Assembly: GCA_009731375.1 (NCBI GenBank)
Contig: BJOX01000057.1
Span: forward strand, 662,001 to 726,000
Direction: 5' to 3'
DNA from: Paulinella micropora
Lineage: Eukaryota > Cercozoa > Imbricatea > Euglyphida
DNA: 64,000 bases
Below, piece after piece: positions 39,806 through 50,429 of the stretch. The notes below the pieces were generated by a model, which saw nothing but the letters and a program-made list of their open reading frames with translations, was not told the DNA's origin and searched no databases. Within the stretch, counting starts at the first letter, position 1. Each line of letters opens with the position of its first letter. Both the position numbers and the translations under genes were made by a program.

Positions 39806-40032
39806 GTGTCCAACTAGCCAGCTATCTATCCGCCTACCATAACTATCTATCCATTATCTATCTATCTATCCCATCTAACTATCTACCTACCTTTCTTCCT
39901 ATCCTTCCTAGAGCCAAGTTCGGTCTAGCCAGCTATCTATCCGTCTAACAATATATCTATCTATCTATCTATCGATCTATCCATCTATCTATCCGTCTAA
40001 CTATCTACCTACTTTCTACCTATCCTTTCTAG

Positions 40033-40642
40033 CACCGAGTTCCGGTCCGCCCTCTCCGATTTTGCTTCCGAGGTTCTGGAGCGCGACACAACCCACCCAT
40101 CCTCATCATCTTCCTCCTCTGCTTCCCTCTCCTCATCAGCCACTTCGTCGTATCGACATCAGTTCGTTCATGCGCCATTCAAAATCGGCGATGAAGTCAA
40201 GCTACGCGCACTCACTAAGCACTTCAAGCATAAATACAACGGCAAGATCGCCTTTGTAGAGGAGTACATCCAAGAGAAGGATCAAGTCCGGGTGAAGGTG
40301 AGTGAAGGCGGGGAAGAACTTACCGTCAAAGTGCAGAACCTCGAAGCCCAAGAATCCGATAAGGAGAACGACACTTCATTTGACTCGTCATCTACTTCTT
40401 CTTCATGTCGTGATCTCCTTGCTGATGTACCAGAAGCGGAAGAGGCGGAGGCACTGCCCATCAAAGTCGGAGATGCAGTGAAGTTACACTCACTCGGCCG
40501 CCGCAAGCAAAAACACAACGGAAAGACCGGAGTTGTACAGGCCTACATCAAAGAGAAGGATGTATTCCGAGTCAAGCTAAGGGAAGGGACTGAAGTGCTT
40601 ACAGTCAAGCCACATAACCTCGAAGCTGGTCGTTGTACTTAA
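40033..40642 (+). CDS. C-terminal exon: Ser-rich linker and two KOW/SH3-like repeats
   Basis: The acceptor TTTCTAG gives an in-phase continuation of the VWA exon. After a helix (STEFRSALSDFASEVLERD) and a Ser-rich linker there are two about 60-residue repeats. Each has the pattern KIGDEVKL, then KYNGKIAFVEEYI, then a VRVKV strand, then ELTVKVQNLEA; the second has KVGDAVKL, HNGKTGVVQAYI and LTVKPHNLEA. These look like small beta-barrels of the KOW/SH3 type that I recall in many algal proteins, with unknown ligands. The stop TAA is at 40640-40642. Confidence 0.72.
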
Positions 40643-43499
40643 TCAGGATAAGGTTGTAGTATGGGGCACGCGAATGGCTGTAATCATGGGGATATTATGG
40701 GGATCATTCAAACATGATGATAGCAAACTTGAAACCGTCGTGACTGAAGTCACAATCGAGTTATGCTGACTCTCGCCTCTCAATCAGTGTCGTGACGGAC
40801 TCAATATCGTGACCGTGGCTCAATCAATCAAGTTACTGAACGGTATGATACTGAGAGCTCAGACTCTTGCCTCAAGCGGCTTCTCTACGGCACACAGGGG
40901 GCAAACGAGCGGAGCCGCGCGTGATACTAGTAATGTTCACATGAAGTTCTCTTTTTGTTTCTCTTGATACCACAGGCCGTTCCAGTTCAAGTTCCCCTTG
41001 CACTTCCCACTATATTAGCCTTATCCCCACCACTTTTATTTTTACGTCAGGACGGTTAATACGTCGCAGTCAGTCTTTGTTTTATGAATTACTACTACTG
41101 TGACTAAAGTTAAATCTTGTCCGAGCCACTCGTCAGCAGTGGTCACCTATATATTACTACTGATAATCAGTTGAGTCATCTACCGGCGCTGTATGTACTA
41201 CTGAAGGTCAGTGACGACTCCCGACTTTTCACTGATTCAATCAGTACTAAACTTTACTGAATACGCAAGCACCGTCCTGTTCTACTATGAACGTACGATG
41301 TACTGAAGATTGACTTTAATGATAATGCAACGTCGGCCAACAGTAACGGACGACCTAATTGAATGGTACCTATTGATTGCTGTGCAACAATAATGGACCC
41401 ACATCGTGGGGGCAAACAGTCCTATCGGTCCACGACGGTATAAGTGGCATTCGTGACGGCAGAGCCAGGGATTTAACCGCATAACCCGGTTAAATACACG
41501 AATATACTAGTTACCATACTACAGTCTATCACTCCCCCTGATTACTTTAGATTAATACGATAGTATATAATTAAAGATAATCCTTCAGCCTGTGGAAATA
41601 TGTGATGAGACTTAAATTAATTTTTACACCTATCGACTATCCACTCCCTCTCACTCTCGTAGAAATAGGTACATCGGCTCCGCTAACTTCACAGAGAATT
41701 GGCCTCATTCGGAGCTATGCCGGGTCATAGCTGAAAGCATGTGTGACTCACATACTTTGTCCCTGAATAGCGGTTTGACGCAGGTAGTTGAGCACTCACA
41801 CTCCTCTGGTGCTATCCCTTAATCTAACTACCAGTTAAACTGCCTTCCCTGGGACTTGAATTATTATAACTAACTAAAAGGGGGGGACCTAACTTGAATG
41901 ATGTATGTATCACATAATCATATCATGGTCAGATATGAGTAAACCCTTTAAGTAGGAAGTTGAATAGATATGCTATGAATGTGACATAGAAGATATAACA
42001 TCATAAAGCATAAAGAAAATATATTAAGCTACTACTAGAGTCGGGGAAAGCCCGACTGACTGGAAGCGGAGTCCGGATCAGGGATAGCCCGATCAAGTGT
42101 CCGGATCCTCATCGTCTCGAACAGCATTGTCAGGGTCACTTGGGGTACCTGCAATGGGTGGCAAAACATAAAACATCATGGTGTGCGTAAATTTCACGTA
42201 AAATCCGCTACCCCTGATTTACCCGCCTGCACACTCCAATACAAACGCATGCAATGAGAAGTGCAAAGAAATGACACACATAGTATGATGTACATACAAA
42301 TAAAGAACGAAAACAGTTATAAATTAATATTGACCGAACCTGCAAGACACAGTAGTATTTCAGGTAGAGATTATGTCAACAACAAAAGTGGCAAACATAA
42401 ACAACTTGAGAGAGAAGACAAGCATATTGGGCTTTCTTGGCCTAAACACAGTTATGAACATGCCGGATCCCCTTCTCAAGCATCTGATCGTTGATTAGGT
42501 AATTACCCGGTAACTCACGTACCTTAATACCTTAGACGCCGGTTTGCTGAGAGACTCCGTTAGAAGCCACGATGCCAATCGACACTTTAATGCGCACGTA
42601 GATAGCAGAACTGACGACACAAAAGGTCACACTCGCACAACTAACTGTAATTGTACTCAATGATAAGTATCCAATTCTAAATGCCAATATGTCCAGTACG
42701 TCTGTCACAATTATAGACTAGAACTACGATCATTCTACAATACGAATAAATTACTTACTAATACCAAAGTAATTACTAAAGTAAAAACGTAATCATCCTT
42801 ACAACGCTCCCCCTTAGTTCTATGTTGATAATGCAAGTTATAACCAACTTGAAAATAATACCTACGATTAAAAACTAATACAATAATGGCACTGATTTGA
42901 AACTATAAAACCGAAAGTAAAGTGGGTTTGATAGTCTCAAGTTCAGTCAGTTTCTCAAAACTTGAAAATTGTACTCCTTTGAATCCACTTCTGCTGCTTC
43001 GTAAACCTTACGGCATCTCGACTTCGTCGATTAAAACAAATAGTAGCGGTTCCTTTGGCTTACAACTTAGTGCGTAATTGAGTTACATCCTTGACTCGAT
43101 AAGTCTGATATAAAACAATAAATTGCCATTACGTCGTTAAAAACTAATTCCGCTCCGATCCGCTGCGATCTCGAAAACAACATTTCCTTCGATGTACTCC
43201 TTAACAGAAGGGTCTACAAGAAACGTCGCGATCGAGGACAAACATCGCCGTCGGCTCAACTTCGGCCATTATGTCGTCCCGCTCTTGTCGCATAACGATC
43301 GATTGTGACTGCGTCACGCGCCTCGTATCCGCGCTCGACTTAAACTTCCACGGGATCGGCTCCAAAAGATGATGCTCTACTACCTGCGCAAGACACTTCC
43401 TGCACACTCCATAGAGAGAAAACTCACAAAAGAACAACGTGAGTGGACTTAGCGTAAATGTGCGTATTTTACGTAAGTTTGCAGACTTGAGATGTAAAG
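40643..43499. other. Non-coding region, probable copia LTR remnants
   Basis: No supported gene. Two minus-strand polypurine-tract-like signals are visible as CTCCCCCT on the plus strand: near 41530 (ACTCCCCCTGATT) and near 42810 (GCTCCCCCTTAG). Either could mark the start of the 3' LTR of the minus-strand copia element whose RNase H ends at 43500. I could not match a second LTR copy, so limits are not given. Confidence 0.35.
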
Positions 43500-43964
43500 T
43501 TACGGATCAAGCTTTACCATAAATTTACTCACGAAATATTCGAATTGGTCTTTGGGAACATGTTTTGTTAGTACGTCTGCAATTTGCTTTGTGGTTCCCA
43601 CTTTTACAAACTTTATCTCATTGTCTCTCTGTGCATGATGGATAAAATGCAGTTCTAAAGGTAGATGTTTCGTACGTGGTCCTGACAATGCCCTCTCTGC
43701 TGCTAAGATAGTTTGAGCATTATCTTCATAAAGCTCTATTGGCTCTCTCTGTGCTATACCTGACTCTTCTGTGATGTGTCGGATAGCTAATCCTTCCCGT
43801 ATGCACTCAGCTGCTGCGAAAATTTCCGCATCATTGGAACTTAGTGCAATTCTAGTCTGTCGTTTCGACAACCAAGCTACCGGGTCTCCGCCCCAAAGCA
43901 CTACATAACCTGTACGCGACTTTCCGGTTTTCTTACAAACCTTATGGGCTGCGTCTGGCCACAA
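43500..43964 (-). CDS. Copia element 1: RNase H
   Basis: A copia RNase H with its acidic residues in WPDAAHK, SSNDAEIFA and YEDNAQTI, followed by the usual tail RTKHLPLELHFIHHA and IADVLTKHVPKDQF. It is the last domain of the pol polyprotein and lies downstream (minus strand) of the reverse transcriptase pieces. A stretch between this and the next ORF (43965-44073) no longer reads cleanly, so the polyprotein is broken. Confidence 0.82.
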   Translation of the reverse strand: MWPDAAHKVCKKTGKSRTGYVVLWGGDPVAWLSKRQTRIALSSNDAEIFAAAECIREGLAIRHITEESGIAQREPIELYEDNAQTILAAERALSGPRTKHLPLELHFIHHAQRDNEIKFVKVGTTKQIADVLTKHVPKDQFEYFVSKFMVKLDP

Positions 43965-44073
43965 AGTAATTTTGGGGTATGTCCTTCCTTCTTGCGAGGA
44001 TTTGGGCCCGTGAAATGCAATACCGCGATATGAACTTTCAAATATCTGAAAATTCTACCTAGTAAAGCATAAG

Positions 44074-44604
44074 TTAGTCCTGGATCTTCTGCATTACGCT
44101 AGCTGCATTCAGTGCCTGATCTGCGTCTGGACGTGTCATCTTGGTTAGAAACAGAAGTTTACCTACCAAACTAGGAATTGAATGTTTCCTCAGTGCACTA
44201 GTCTCTCCCATGGGTTCGGGCTCGTGTTCTGCACTAGGGGTGCTTACTGGTCTGACATCAGCGTATCCTACATCCTTTAAAATCTGTTCTTGATACTTCT
44301 TCTGATGCAATAGAATGCGTCCTCCTTCCTGAACGATTTCTATACCTTTAAACTCTTTAGCCACTCCCAAACGCTTCAGAGGATAAAACTTTTCTAGCTT
44401 ACTAGCAAAGCGGTTGTAGGCTTGTTCGTTAGGTGCAGAGAAAATAAGATCATCTACATGGAAAATACCAATTATAGCATCTCTTATCGGCTTATCCTTT
44501 TCAACGAACATACACAAGTCTGAGTCTAGTAACCTGAATCCTAATTCCTCTAACTTAGGGGCTAAAATTTCATACCATCTCCTGCCAGCTTGCGGCGCGC
44601 AATA
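44074..44604 (-). CDS. Copia element 1: C-terminal part of reverse transcriptase
   Basis: Reading starts upstream of the first Met, at about 44604, with APQAGRRWYEILAPKLEELG, the segment that normally follows the YG motif of copia reverse transcriptase. The active-site box is FHVDDLIFSAPN. VGKLLFLTKMTRPDADQALN is the typical connection toward RNase H. The frame is open to 44074. The preceding part of the domain is missing in this orientation and lies inverted just beyond 44604. Confidence 0.82.
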   Translation of the reverse strand, partial: YCAPQAGRRWYEILAPKLEELGFRLLDSDLCMFVEKDKPIRDAIIGIFHVDDLIFSAPNEQAYNRFASKLEKFYPLKRLGVAKEFKGIEIVQEGGRILLHQKKYQEQILKDVGYADVRPVSTPSAEHEPEPMGETSALRKHSIPSLVGKLLFLTKMTRPDADQALNAASVMQKIQD

Positions 44605-44825
44605 TAACCCAGATCAATTGTTTGTGCCCTGCGCCGCGCACCGCTCATTACTCTTTTTGTCTAAGCTTGCCGCTTGGCATGGACATAAGCTATATGGTAT
44701 AGACTTCAAAAATGCTTATCTAAATGCTAGAATGCATGATCCTGTTTATGCTTATGCACCCGAAGGGATAGACAGTGAAGAGCATGAAGGCATGATATGG
44801 AGAGTAGATGGAGCTCTGTAGCTAA
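44605..44825 (+). pseudogene. Copia element 1: inverted fragment of reverse transcriptase
   Basis: On the plus strand this encodes SKLAAWHGHKLYGIDFKNAY and LNARMHDPVYAYAPEGID, ending MIWRVDGAL. This is exactly the central palm segment of copia reverse transcriptase that is missing between the two minus-strand parts. Flipping the interval would place it in order between GDMLEPGVSY and QAGRRWYE. It is therefore an internal inversion of about 220 bp, or an assembly inversion. Confidence 0.8.
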
Positions 44826-46143
44826 CTCCTGGCTCTAGCATATCTCCCCTCAAAGCTAACCGTGACTTAATGAACTTACGTCCCTTATCGTCTAGTTTGA
44901 CTTTATGTACCCATGTCAGTCTCACTACTTTTACTCCTTTTTCTTTCGCTTCTTTAGGGCTTACCCACGTGTAAGTGTTAAAAGACTTAAGAGCTTCGAT
45001 CTCTTTATCCATTCCGGCTTTCAACTCTTTCGCAGTTAAACCCTCATCTACGATTGCCTTAGGTACCTTCAATGTCAGGTACAGTAACGCAGTGGTATAA
45101 TCCTCTACGATACTTTCCGCGGACATTTCGGGTTGCTCTATTTCTCCGACTGGTCTTATTCTATCTATCCGATACTTTCTAATCTCACTATCTAACATCT
45201 TTTCTACTTGACCATCGTCAAAGACTACGAAGTGACTGGGCTTAGGCATATTACGGACTTTAAGTCTCTCTCCTTTCTCGCATGGTTCTAAGACTTTTCC
45301 TTCTCTCTTGACTGTTTGCCAATTGTCTCCATATTCTTGCTTTGCCCATTCTACTCCAAAAGCTGCTCCCGGAACACTAACTCTCTCTCCTGTCAAAGTA
45401 GCTGCTTTGGCTGCTGCCTTCTTTTCTGGAGGTGGTTGTGTGATCGGAGTCCTAACCTTGGCTTCTCGTTTCCCTCTCACTATGTTAGCTGACGTGATTT
45501 TGTCACTCTGCTCCCAAGTGAGGCCTTTGGTGGGCGCGTCTCCCTCTACGTACCTCCTGCTGGGGTGGTCTGCTTCGGGGCTCTGCGCCTCTAACGACGT
45601 GATGGATGTTGGTCCATCACCCTTGTTGTCAGCTAGTTCTACCTTCGACTCTGATGGGAGACCGGAATCTGGACGGTGAATGTCTTTTTCTTCCTCAATC
45701 TCCTCACGCTTGTCTGACCCCCCCTCATCTTTGTGTTCGGGTTCGTCTAACGGTTGGTCTAACGGCTGTTCTAGCTGTACGGTGTCACTACTCTCCCCCT
45801 CAGATTCCTCGTCGTCCCATCTGACTTCTCTGGGTGGGTGAGCATCCTTACCAACTATATTAGGGTTAAAGCGTACATTCCTGACATTTGTTATGATCTT
45901 TCGACCGTCCCAAACTCGGTATAGTTCCTTGAATACGTCGTACCCAAGTAACATTACGCGTTTTCCTCTATAGTTGCCTTTGCCTACCTGCTTTCCTATG
46001 TACATTACACCTAAACATCCTATAGGCTTAAGTTGTCGGATAGCTGGCTTGTAGTCGAGACATTGCTCGAAAGGTGAAATTCCCTTCCTAGGTCCTGTCG
46101 CGGCCAGTGGAATCTTGTGCAAGGTTGTGGCTGTGTGTTCCAT
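44826..46143 (-). CDS. Copia element 1: integrase C-terminus, linker and start of reverse transcriptase
   Basis: The ORF begins in the integrase C-terminal part (GISPFEQCLDYKPAIRQLKP, IGCLGVMYIG, then YRGKRVMLLGYD). An acidic, Pro/Ser-rich linker follows. Then comes a compact module (FGVEWAKQEYGDNW, HFVVFDDGQVEKMLDSEI) also found in copia element 2. It ends in the reverse transcriptase N-terminus (MDKEIEALKSFNTYTWV, VRLTWVHKVKLDDKGR, KSRLALRGD). The frame runs on into the inverted fragment only by chance. Confidence 0.78.
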
Positions 46144-46179
46144 CTCCGCCCAAAACTGGGGAGGTAGGTTAGCCTCATA

Positions 46180-46500
46180 TTAATATCGCATGGCCCGGGC
46201 TGGTCCGGCTGTGATGTCATTGACCTTCTCAGCTATTGGGTTGCCATCCTTATCACCTGGAGCACTAGTCTTCCAAATGAATTGTAGAGGTTTCCACCAC
46301 TCTATAATTTCAGTTGGGACATCAAACTCATTATCGCAAGTGATCTGTCTGACTTTCTTCCCTGTCTGCCTCTCAAACCATGCTACTGCTTGCTTCAAAC
46401 AGTCTACAAACTCGTTCTTGTAACGTAAATAATAATCTTTGATGTACCCCGAGTAATCGTCTGTAACACAAAACTTATAATGTTTACCGTGAATTGACAT
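46180..46500 (-). CDS. Copia element 1: integrase core
   Basis: The rve core has its first Asp in FCVTDDYSGYIKDY, its second in QITCDNEFDVP and a possible Glu in GNPIAEKVND. The order on the minus strand is pre-integrase finger, this core, then the integrase C-terminus. A stop near 46183 separates it from the downstream frame, so the polyprotein is degenerate. Confidence 0.75.
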   Translation of the reverse strand: MSIHGKHYKFCVTDDYSGYIKDYYLRYKNEFVDCLKQAVAWFERQTGKKVRQITCDNEFDVPTEIIEWWKPLQFIWKTSAPGDKDGNPIAEKVNDITAGPARAMRY

Positions 46501-46545
46501 GACCGCCCATGGTCCGGAAGTATCTACATGTAAAATCTCACTAGA

Positions 46546-46845
46546 CTAACTCGCTCTTCTAATTCTATTAACCTTAAAACGGGGTAGCACTTTAGCCTTT
46601 CCCATCGATATCATGCAGGCTTCACAAAATCTAACACTATCCTCACTTCCTGTCAGTTTTCTTCCCATTGCCTTGCCTAATGCATAAATCTTTGGTAATG
46701 ACTTATGACCACTACACTGATGAACGACATACATGTCAATCGGTTTTCTCTCCTTACCTTTCTCTGGGTACATAGCGTATAAAACGCTGCCTCTGGTTTC
46801 CTCGTTCTCACTCACTCTCGCTTGCTTGCACTCTCTTTCTCTCAC
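46546..46845 (-). CDS. Copia element 1: pre-integrase zinc-binding segment
   Basis: The HHCC-like finger is seen as VVHQCSGHKSLPKIYALGKA followed by RFCEACMISMGKA, giving His-x4-His and Cys-x2-Cys, as in the GAG-pre-integrase domain of copia elements. Confidence 0.65.
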   Translation of the reverse strand: MRERECKQARVSENEETRGSVLYAMYPEKGKERKPIDMYVVHQCSGHKSLPKIYALGKAMGRKLTGSEDSVRFCEACMISMGKAKVLPRFKVNRIRRAS

Positions 46846-47027
46846 TTTGGGGATTCCCGCCCCGCTTACCCCTTATTGCACTTTCTCTCTTTCACTTTGG
46901 GGTAGTAAACGTTCATTTATGTTGAGGGGTTTGTCTTTCTCATTGTCCCAGCGATAAAGCATACCAGGCGTAAGTCTCCCCCTCACGATCACGTCACTCT
47001 CTTAAATCCTTATGGGGTGCTTTAGGA

Positions 47028-47351
47028 TTAGTAATTGCCCGTTCTGGTGAATGATAGATCTGTGGTGGTGTGGTCCATGTTTCCAGTGGACATGATGTTA
47101 ACCGGCACTCTTATATCTAGCAACATATCGTTCTTTACCAGAACTGGCTTTCCCGATCCGTCTATTATTGTCAGTCTTGCTTCCCCCATGTTTCGCACTA
47201 CACTCTCTCCGTTTCCGGTGACTAAGCTAACGGGTTCAATCTCTCTGACGTTGTGCAAGATATGTGGTGTGCAGGCTATATCCCTTGACGATCCACTGTC
47301 TTGAACTGTCATCTTTTCCTTTCGTTTCCCCGTTTTGCCATCGTCAACCAT
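47028..47351 (-). CDS. Copia element 1: aspartic protease region
   Basis: The catalytic-type motif VQDSGSSRDIACTPHIL (DSGS) is followed by strand-rich sequence and NMGEARLTIIDGSGKPV, the arrangement of the retrotransposon protease that matures Gag-Pol. It lies between the gag-like ORFs and the integrase finger. Confidence 0.68.
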   Translation of the reverse strand: MVDDGKTGKRKEKMTVQDSGSSRDIACTPHILHNVREIEPVSLVTGNGESVVRNMGEARLTIIDGSGKPVLVKNDMLLDIRVPVNIMSTGNMDHTTTDLSFTRTGNY

Positions 47352-48171
47352 GAGGTTGTGGTCTTCATCCTCTTCCTCTTCGTTCTCTCCCTTTTGGGCT
47401 CTTTTCTCACTTTCTCAAATCTCTCTTCGTACATCCAATCAAGCTCCTCTCGTGCTTCGCAATGCGATTGAAAGCTTATGGGGATTCCTGCTCTTATCTC
47501 CTCGGAGGTTCTTGAGCAGTCTAGGTTCTCTACGAACTCCTCATCTTCCTCTTCGTCTTCTGAGTGTCCGTCGATCTCCCGTCTCTTCCTATCGAACTCC
47601 CTCTTTCTCGCTGCTGCCTGCTCTGGACTGAAGAACTTGTATGCATCTCCTGAGTGTAGTTTTCTTAGAAGTGCGTTCAGTGTTGTCCCTCTTGCTTCTA
47701 CCTCATTCCAAATCATAAGGTGGGCATCGATCGTACAATGAAAAGAGCAAACTGGTTGTCGTGGTTCTTAGCCATGTCGAGTATTCCGTAGTCTATCACT
47801 CCTAACAGCTCCGTGTAAAACTCGTTTTCTTTGCAGTCCGGGTCATAACATAAACCCTCTTTCACCACTAACTTTTCTGCTCCCTTCGTCAACGCATATA
47901 GCAATCTAGCTATTTCTGTCTTCTCAGGTCTTGGATGTCCTTCGCTGTGTCTGAACTCACACTGCCACTTAGTTCTCTCTTTAGCTTTTGCGCTCTCAGT
48001 GGCTCTCGCAGCTCTCTTTTCTATGACAGTCTCTCTTGTGACTTGTGGTGTGCCTGCTGCATGCTTTAAAAACACCTCGTTTACTGCCCAAAATACATCT
48101 GTCAACAGACTATTTGCCTTCTTCTTCTTCTTCGTTTTTATTGAGAGAACAATTTTTACAATCGGACTCAA
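47309..48171 (-). CDS. Copia element 1: gag-like ORFs, broken frames
   Basis: Two adjoining minus-strand frames (48171 to 47713, then 47716 to 47309). The first has a helical WQCEFRHSEGHPRPEK segment and ALTKGAEKLVVKEG. The second has QAAARKREFDRKRREIDG, an acidic patch and a basic tail leading to the protease. Neither shows a zinc knuckle; position between gag and protease is the main argument. Confidence 0.45.
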
Positions 48172-48371
48172 GGATCGTCCACGTGAAAAGTATAGCTATT
48201 AAGTCATACCTTTATCTAAGGTGGAAACCTAGTTATTAAATCGAGCGTATTAATTGAAAGTATTAATATTAGGTCGCTTGGTATTAATCTTATTAATATT
48301 AATGTTTATGTTTAGATATGTTGCGTAATATGTAGCTTAAGTATTCATGTTATTAATATTAATGTTTATGT

Positions 48372-48734
48372 NNNNNNNNNNNNNNNNNNNNNNNNNNNNN
48401 NNNNNNNNNNNNNNNNNNNNNNNNNNNNNNNNNNNNNNNNNNNNNNNNNNNNNNNNNNNNNNNNNNNNNNNNNNNNNNNNNNNNNNNNNNNNNNNNNNNN
48501 NNNNNNNNNNNNNNNNNNNNNNNNNNNNNNNNNNNNNNNNNNNNNNNNNNNNNNNNNNNNNNNNNNNNNNNNNNNNNNNNNNNNNNNNNNNNNNNNNNNN
48601 NNNNNNNNNNNNNNNNNNNNNNNNNNNNNNNNNNNNNNNNNNNNNNNNNNNNNNNNNNNNNNNNNNNNNNNNNNNNNNNNNNNNNNNNNNNNNNNNNNNN
48701 NNNNNNNNNNNNNNNNNNNNNNNNNNNNNNNNNN
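48372..48734. other. N gap
   Basis: 363 Ns, followed by an A run and a (GA)n tract (48735-48795). The gap interrupts the copia element between its gag-like parts. AT-rich TATTAATATTAATG repeats precede it. Confidence 0.95.
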
Positions 48735-48761
48735 AAGAAAAAAAAAAAAAAAAAAAAAAAA

Positions 48762-48795
<34 letters not shown>

Positions 48796-48799
<4 letters not shown>

Positions 48800-50134
48800 A
48801 GAGGGGCAAGTGAAGGAGTGGTTTGTTGGTGTGGTTGGGAGACCATATTCGTTGGACGGAGTCAGGCGGAGGATTCTTCAAAGACCATGTGTTGTAGTCA
48901 TTGCCTCAACTACTTTCTCTCCTTCCTTCTTTGACATCATCACGACATCTCCCGTATCATCATCCAACACACATAGGTTGATCAGCTGTTCACTTATTCT
49001 CTTAAAGTCTTCAAAGCCTATCACCTTTCAGTGTTCTGTCACTCTTTTACTTCTCTTTCCCACAGGTGTTTCGTGTGTGTGTGTGTGTGTCACTCGTCTG
49101 ATCTGCCTGTGACTTTACACTATCTCCTATTCTGTCCAGAGGAGACGGACCTGTTGACAGCAGGCCAAGACTAATCTTCTCCGGTCCCGCCTACACGCTC
49201 AACAGCCTCCGTGAAAGCTGTCTTCGCTTCAGCGCTAGTCCCGCCGGTCCGTGCCTTTTCCCCTGGCACCACAGCACTTTTCCGTGAATCTATGCCATCT
49301 CCCTCTTTACCGGGTTTTTCGACACTTTCCTTGTCTTTTTCTCCGATATTTACGGGTCTTAGCGATTCTTTCTTCACGGTTTTGCAATGTCTTTTTGCAA
49401 GATTTGCTGTGCATTCGCCCCCTTTCCCTCATTATGCTCTTCATCTCTCTCTCAGATGGATAGTCACTAGAAGGGCGTGGACGTTCAGAAGGGTCCTGTG
49501 CTAGGTCTATAGCAGGGAATAATGGATCTTGGTGTGCATGATAACCACAGCAATCTGCATACTTCAGCCTTTTTGCTGCATCTCCCGCCTTACCCCAACT
49601 CCCCCCCCTATCCAAACTTAACTCCGCACCTTTCTCCTTTCCAGTTCTTTCCATGACAACGAGTGGTTCGTGGGCCTGTCGTGTTACTCTTAGGAGTGGT
49701 TGTTGTAGGTTGTGGTGTTTCGTTGTTCATTTGTTTTTAGTTCTGAGGGGGTGCGGGTGTTTGTTTCTCTTTTGGTTTCCGTTTCTCTTGCTCATTGTTT
49801 TGCGAGGGTTTTGGTTGCAATGGTGAGGGTTGCACTTGGCGTGCGTTTCGTGGGGTGGTGAGGGCAGGAGTCATAGTAGTAGAGGTGTTGGGGTGTTGAG
49901 CACTAGTGAGAGTGCGTTGTGAAGGGTTGTGGGGTCTGTCTCGGAGTGTGTTTCGAGCCAGTGGAGCACTCGGCAGTTCCCCCCCCCCCCCCCCCCCCCC
50001 NNNNNNNNNNTCCTGTTTTGACTCACTTTCCTCCTCGCCCTCTTGCTCTGCGTCTTAAGCAATAATGCGTGCCCCACTCTCTATGTTTCCCTCCATAGCT
50101 TCCTCACCTCCTTCCATAATAACTAGCTCGTACT
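48796..50134. other. Unassigned sequence with low-complexity patches
   Basis: No convincing gene. Minus-strand frames around 49307-49654 contain KYADCCGYHAHQDPLFPAID, which could be further copia gag sequence, but nothing decisive. A C run and a 10-N join lie at 49980-50010. Confidence 0.35.
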
Positions 50135-50400
50135 CTTCTTTTTCTTAGCTATCACCTCCTTCAGACTCATCACCTCCTTCCTCCTCACCCTCTTCTCCTA
50201 CTTCTCCTCTCATAAGAGTAACACTGGCTCCTTTCTTTTTCCACTTGCCACTCTTGTCTCTTTGTTTTCCTTTAGAGGAGTTGGAGTGTGTTGCCTTTGA
50301 ACTAGTTCGTTTGGAGTTAGACTTGAGCTTTGGGCAAAAACGCTTGGTATGACCAGTTTGGTAGCAGTTATAGCATGTTGCCGTCAGCCACCATTCCTGC
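50135..50400 (-). CDS. Copia-type gag zinc knuckle
   Basis: On the minus strand, from about 50400, the frame reads ATCYNCYQTGHTKRFCPK, a perfect C-x2-C-x4-H-x4-C retroviral zinc knuckle for RNA packaging. A Lys/Ser-rich stretch and an acidic Gly/Glu tail follow up to a stop near 50147. The 5' side is cut by a TACTC microsatellite starting at about 50430. It may belong to copia element 1, whose other gag parts lie at 47.3-48.2 kb, with the N gap and unassigned sequence between. Confidence 0.62.
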
Positions 50401-50429
50401 TCTGACCCGTCACTACCGTTCTTATTGCC

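Larger units (their letters stand above)
36810..40032 (+). other. 3.2-kb intron filled with repeats
   Basis: From the donor after REALSR to the acceptor TTTCTAG at 40032. It holds (ATT)n tracts, the truncated third copy of the 410-bp repeat, an N gap (37172-37275), two SINEs, a diverged tandem satellite, a foldback element, another ATT-tailed repeat (about 39288-39500) and TATC repeats at about 39660-40020. Confidence 0.65.
25252..40642 (+). other. Inferred split gene: GTPase, SecA-like motor, VWA and KOW-like repeats
   Basis: Reconstructed exons, all with GT-AG junctions and matching phases: 25252-25332, 25900-26639, 26938-27118, 27234-27410, 27583-27784, 27937-28942, 29053-29283, 29676-35081, 35350-35666, 36107-36509 (containing one frameshift near 36186), 36634-36673, 36744-36809 and 40033-40642. 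The sum is about 9.46 kb of coding sequence, about 3,150 residues. The 5' end is unknown. Reading frames stay open across every junction and motifs split by introns are restored (P-loop, SecA motif VI), which is strong support. I am confident of the central exons, less of the first. Confidence 0.72.

Noticed and set aside
40643-43499. Exact LTR boundaries for copia element 1
   Set aside because: Only polypurine-like signals were seen; without a matching second LTR the limits would be guesswork.
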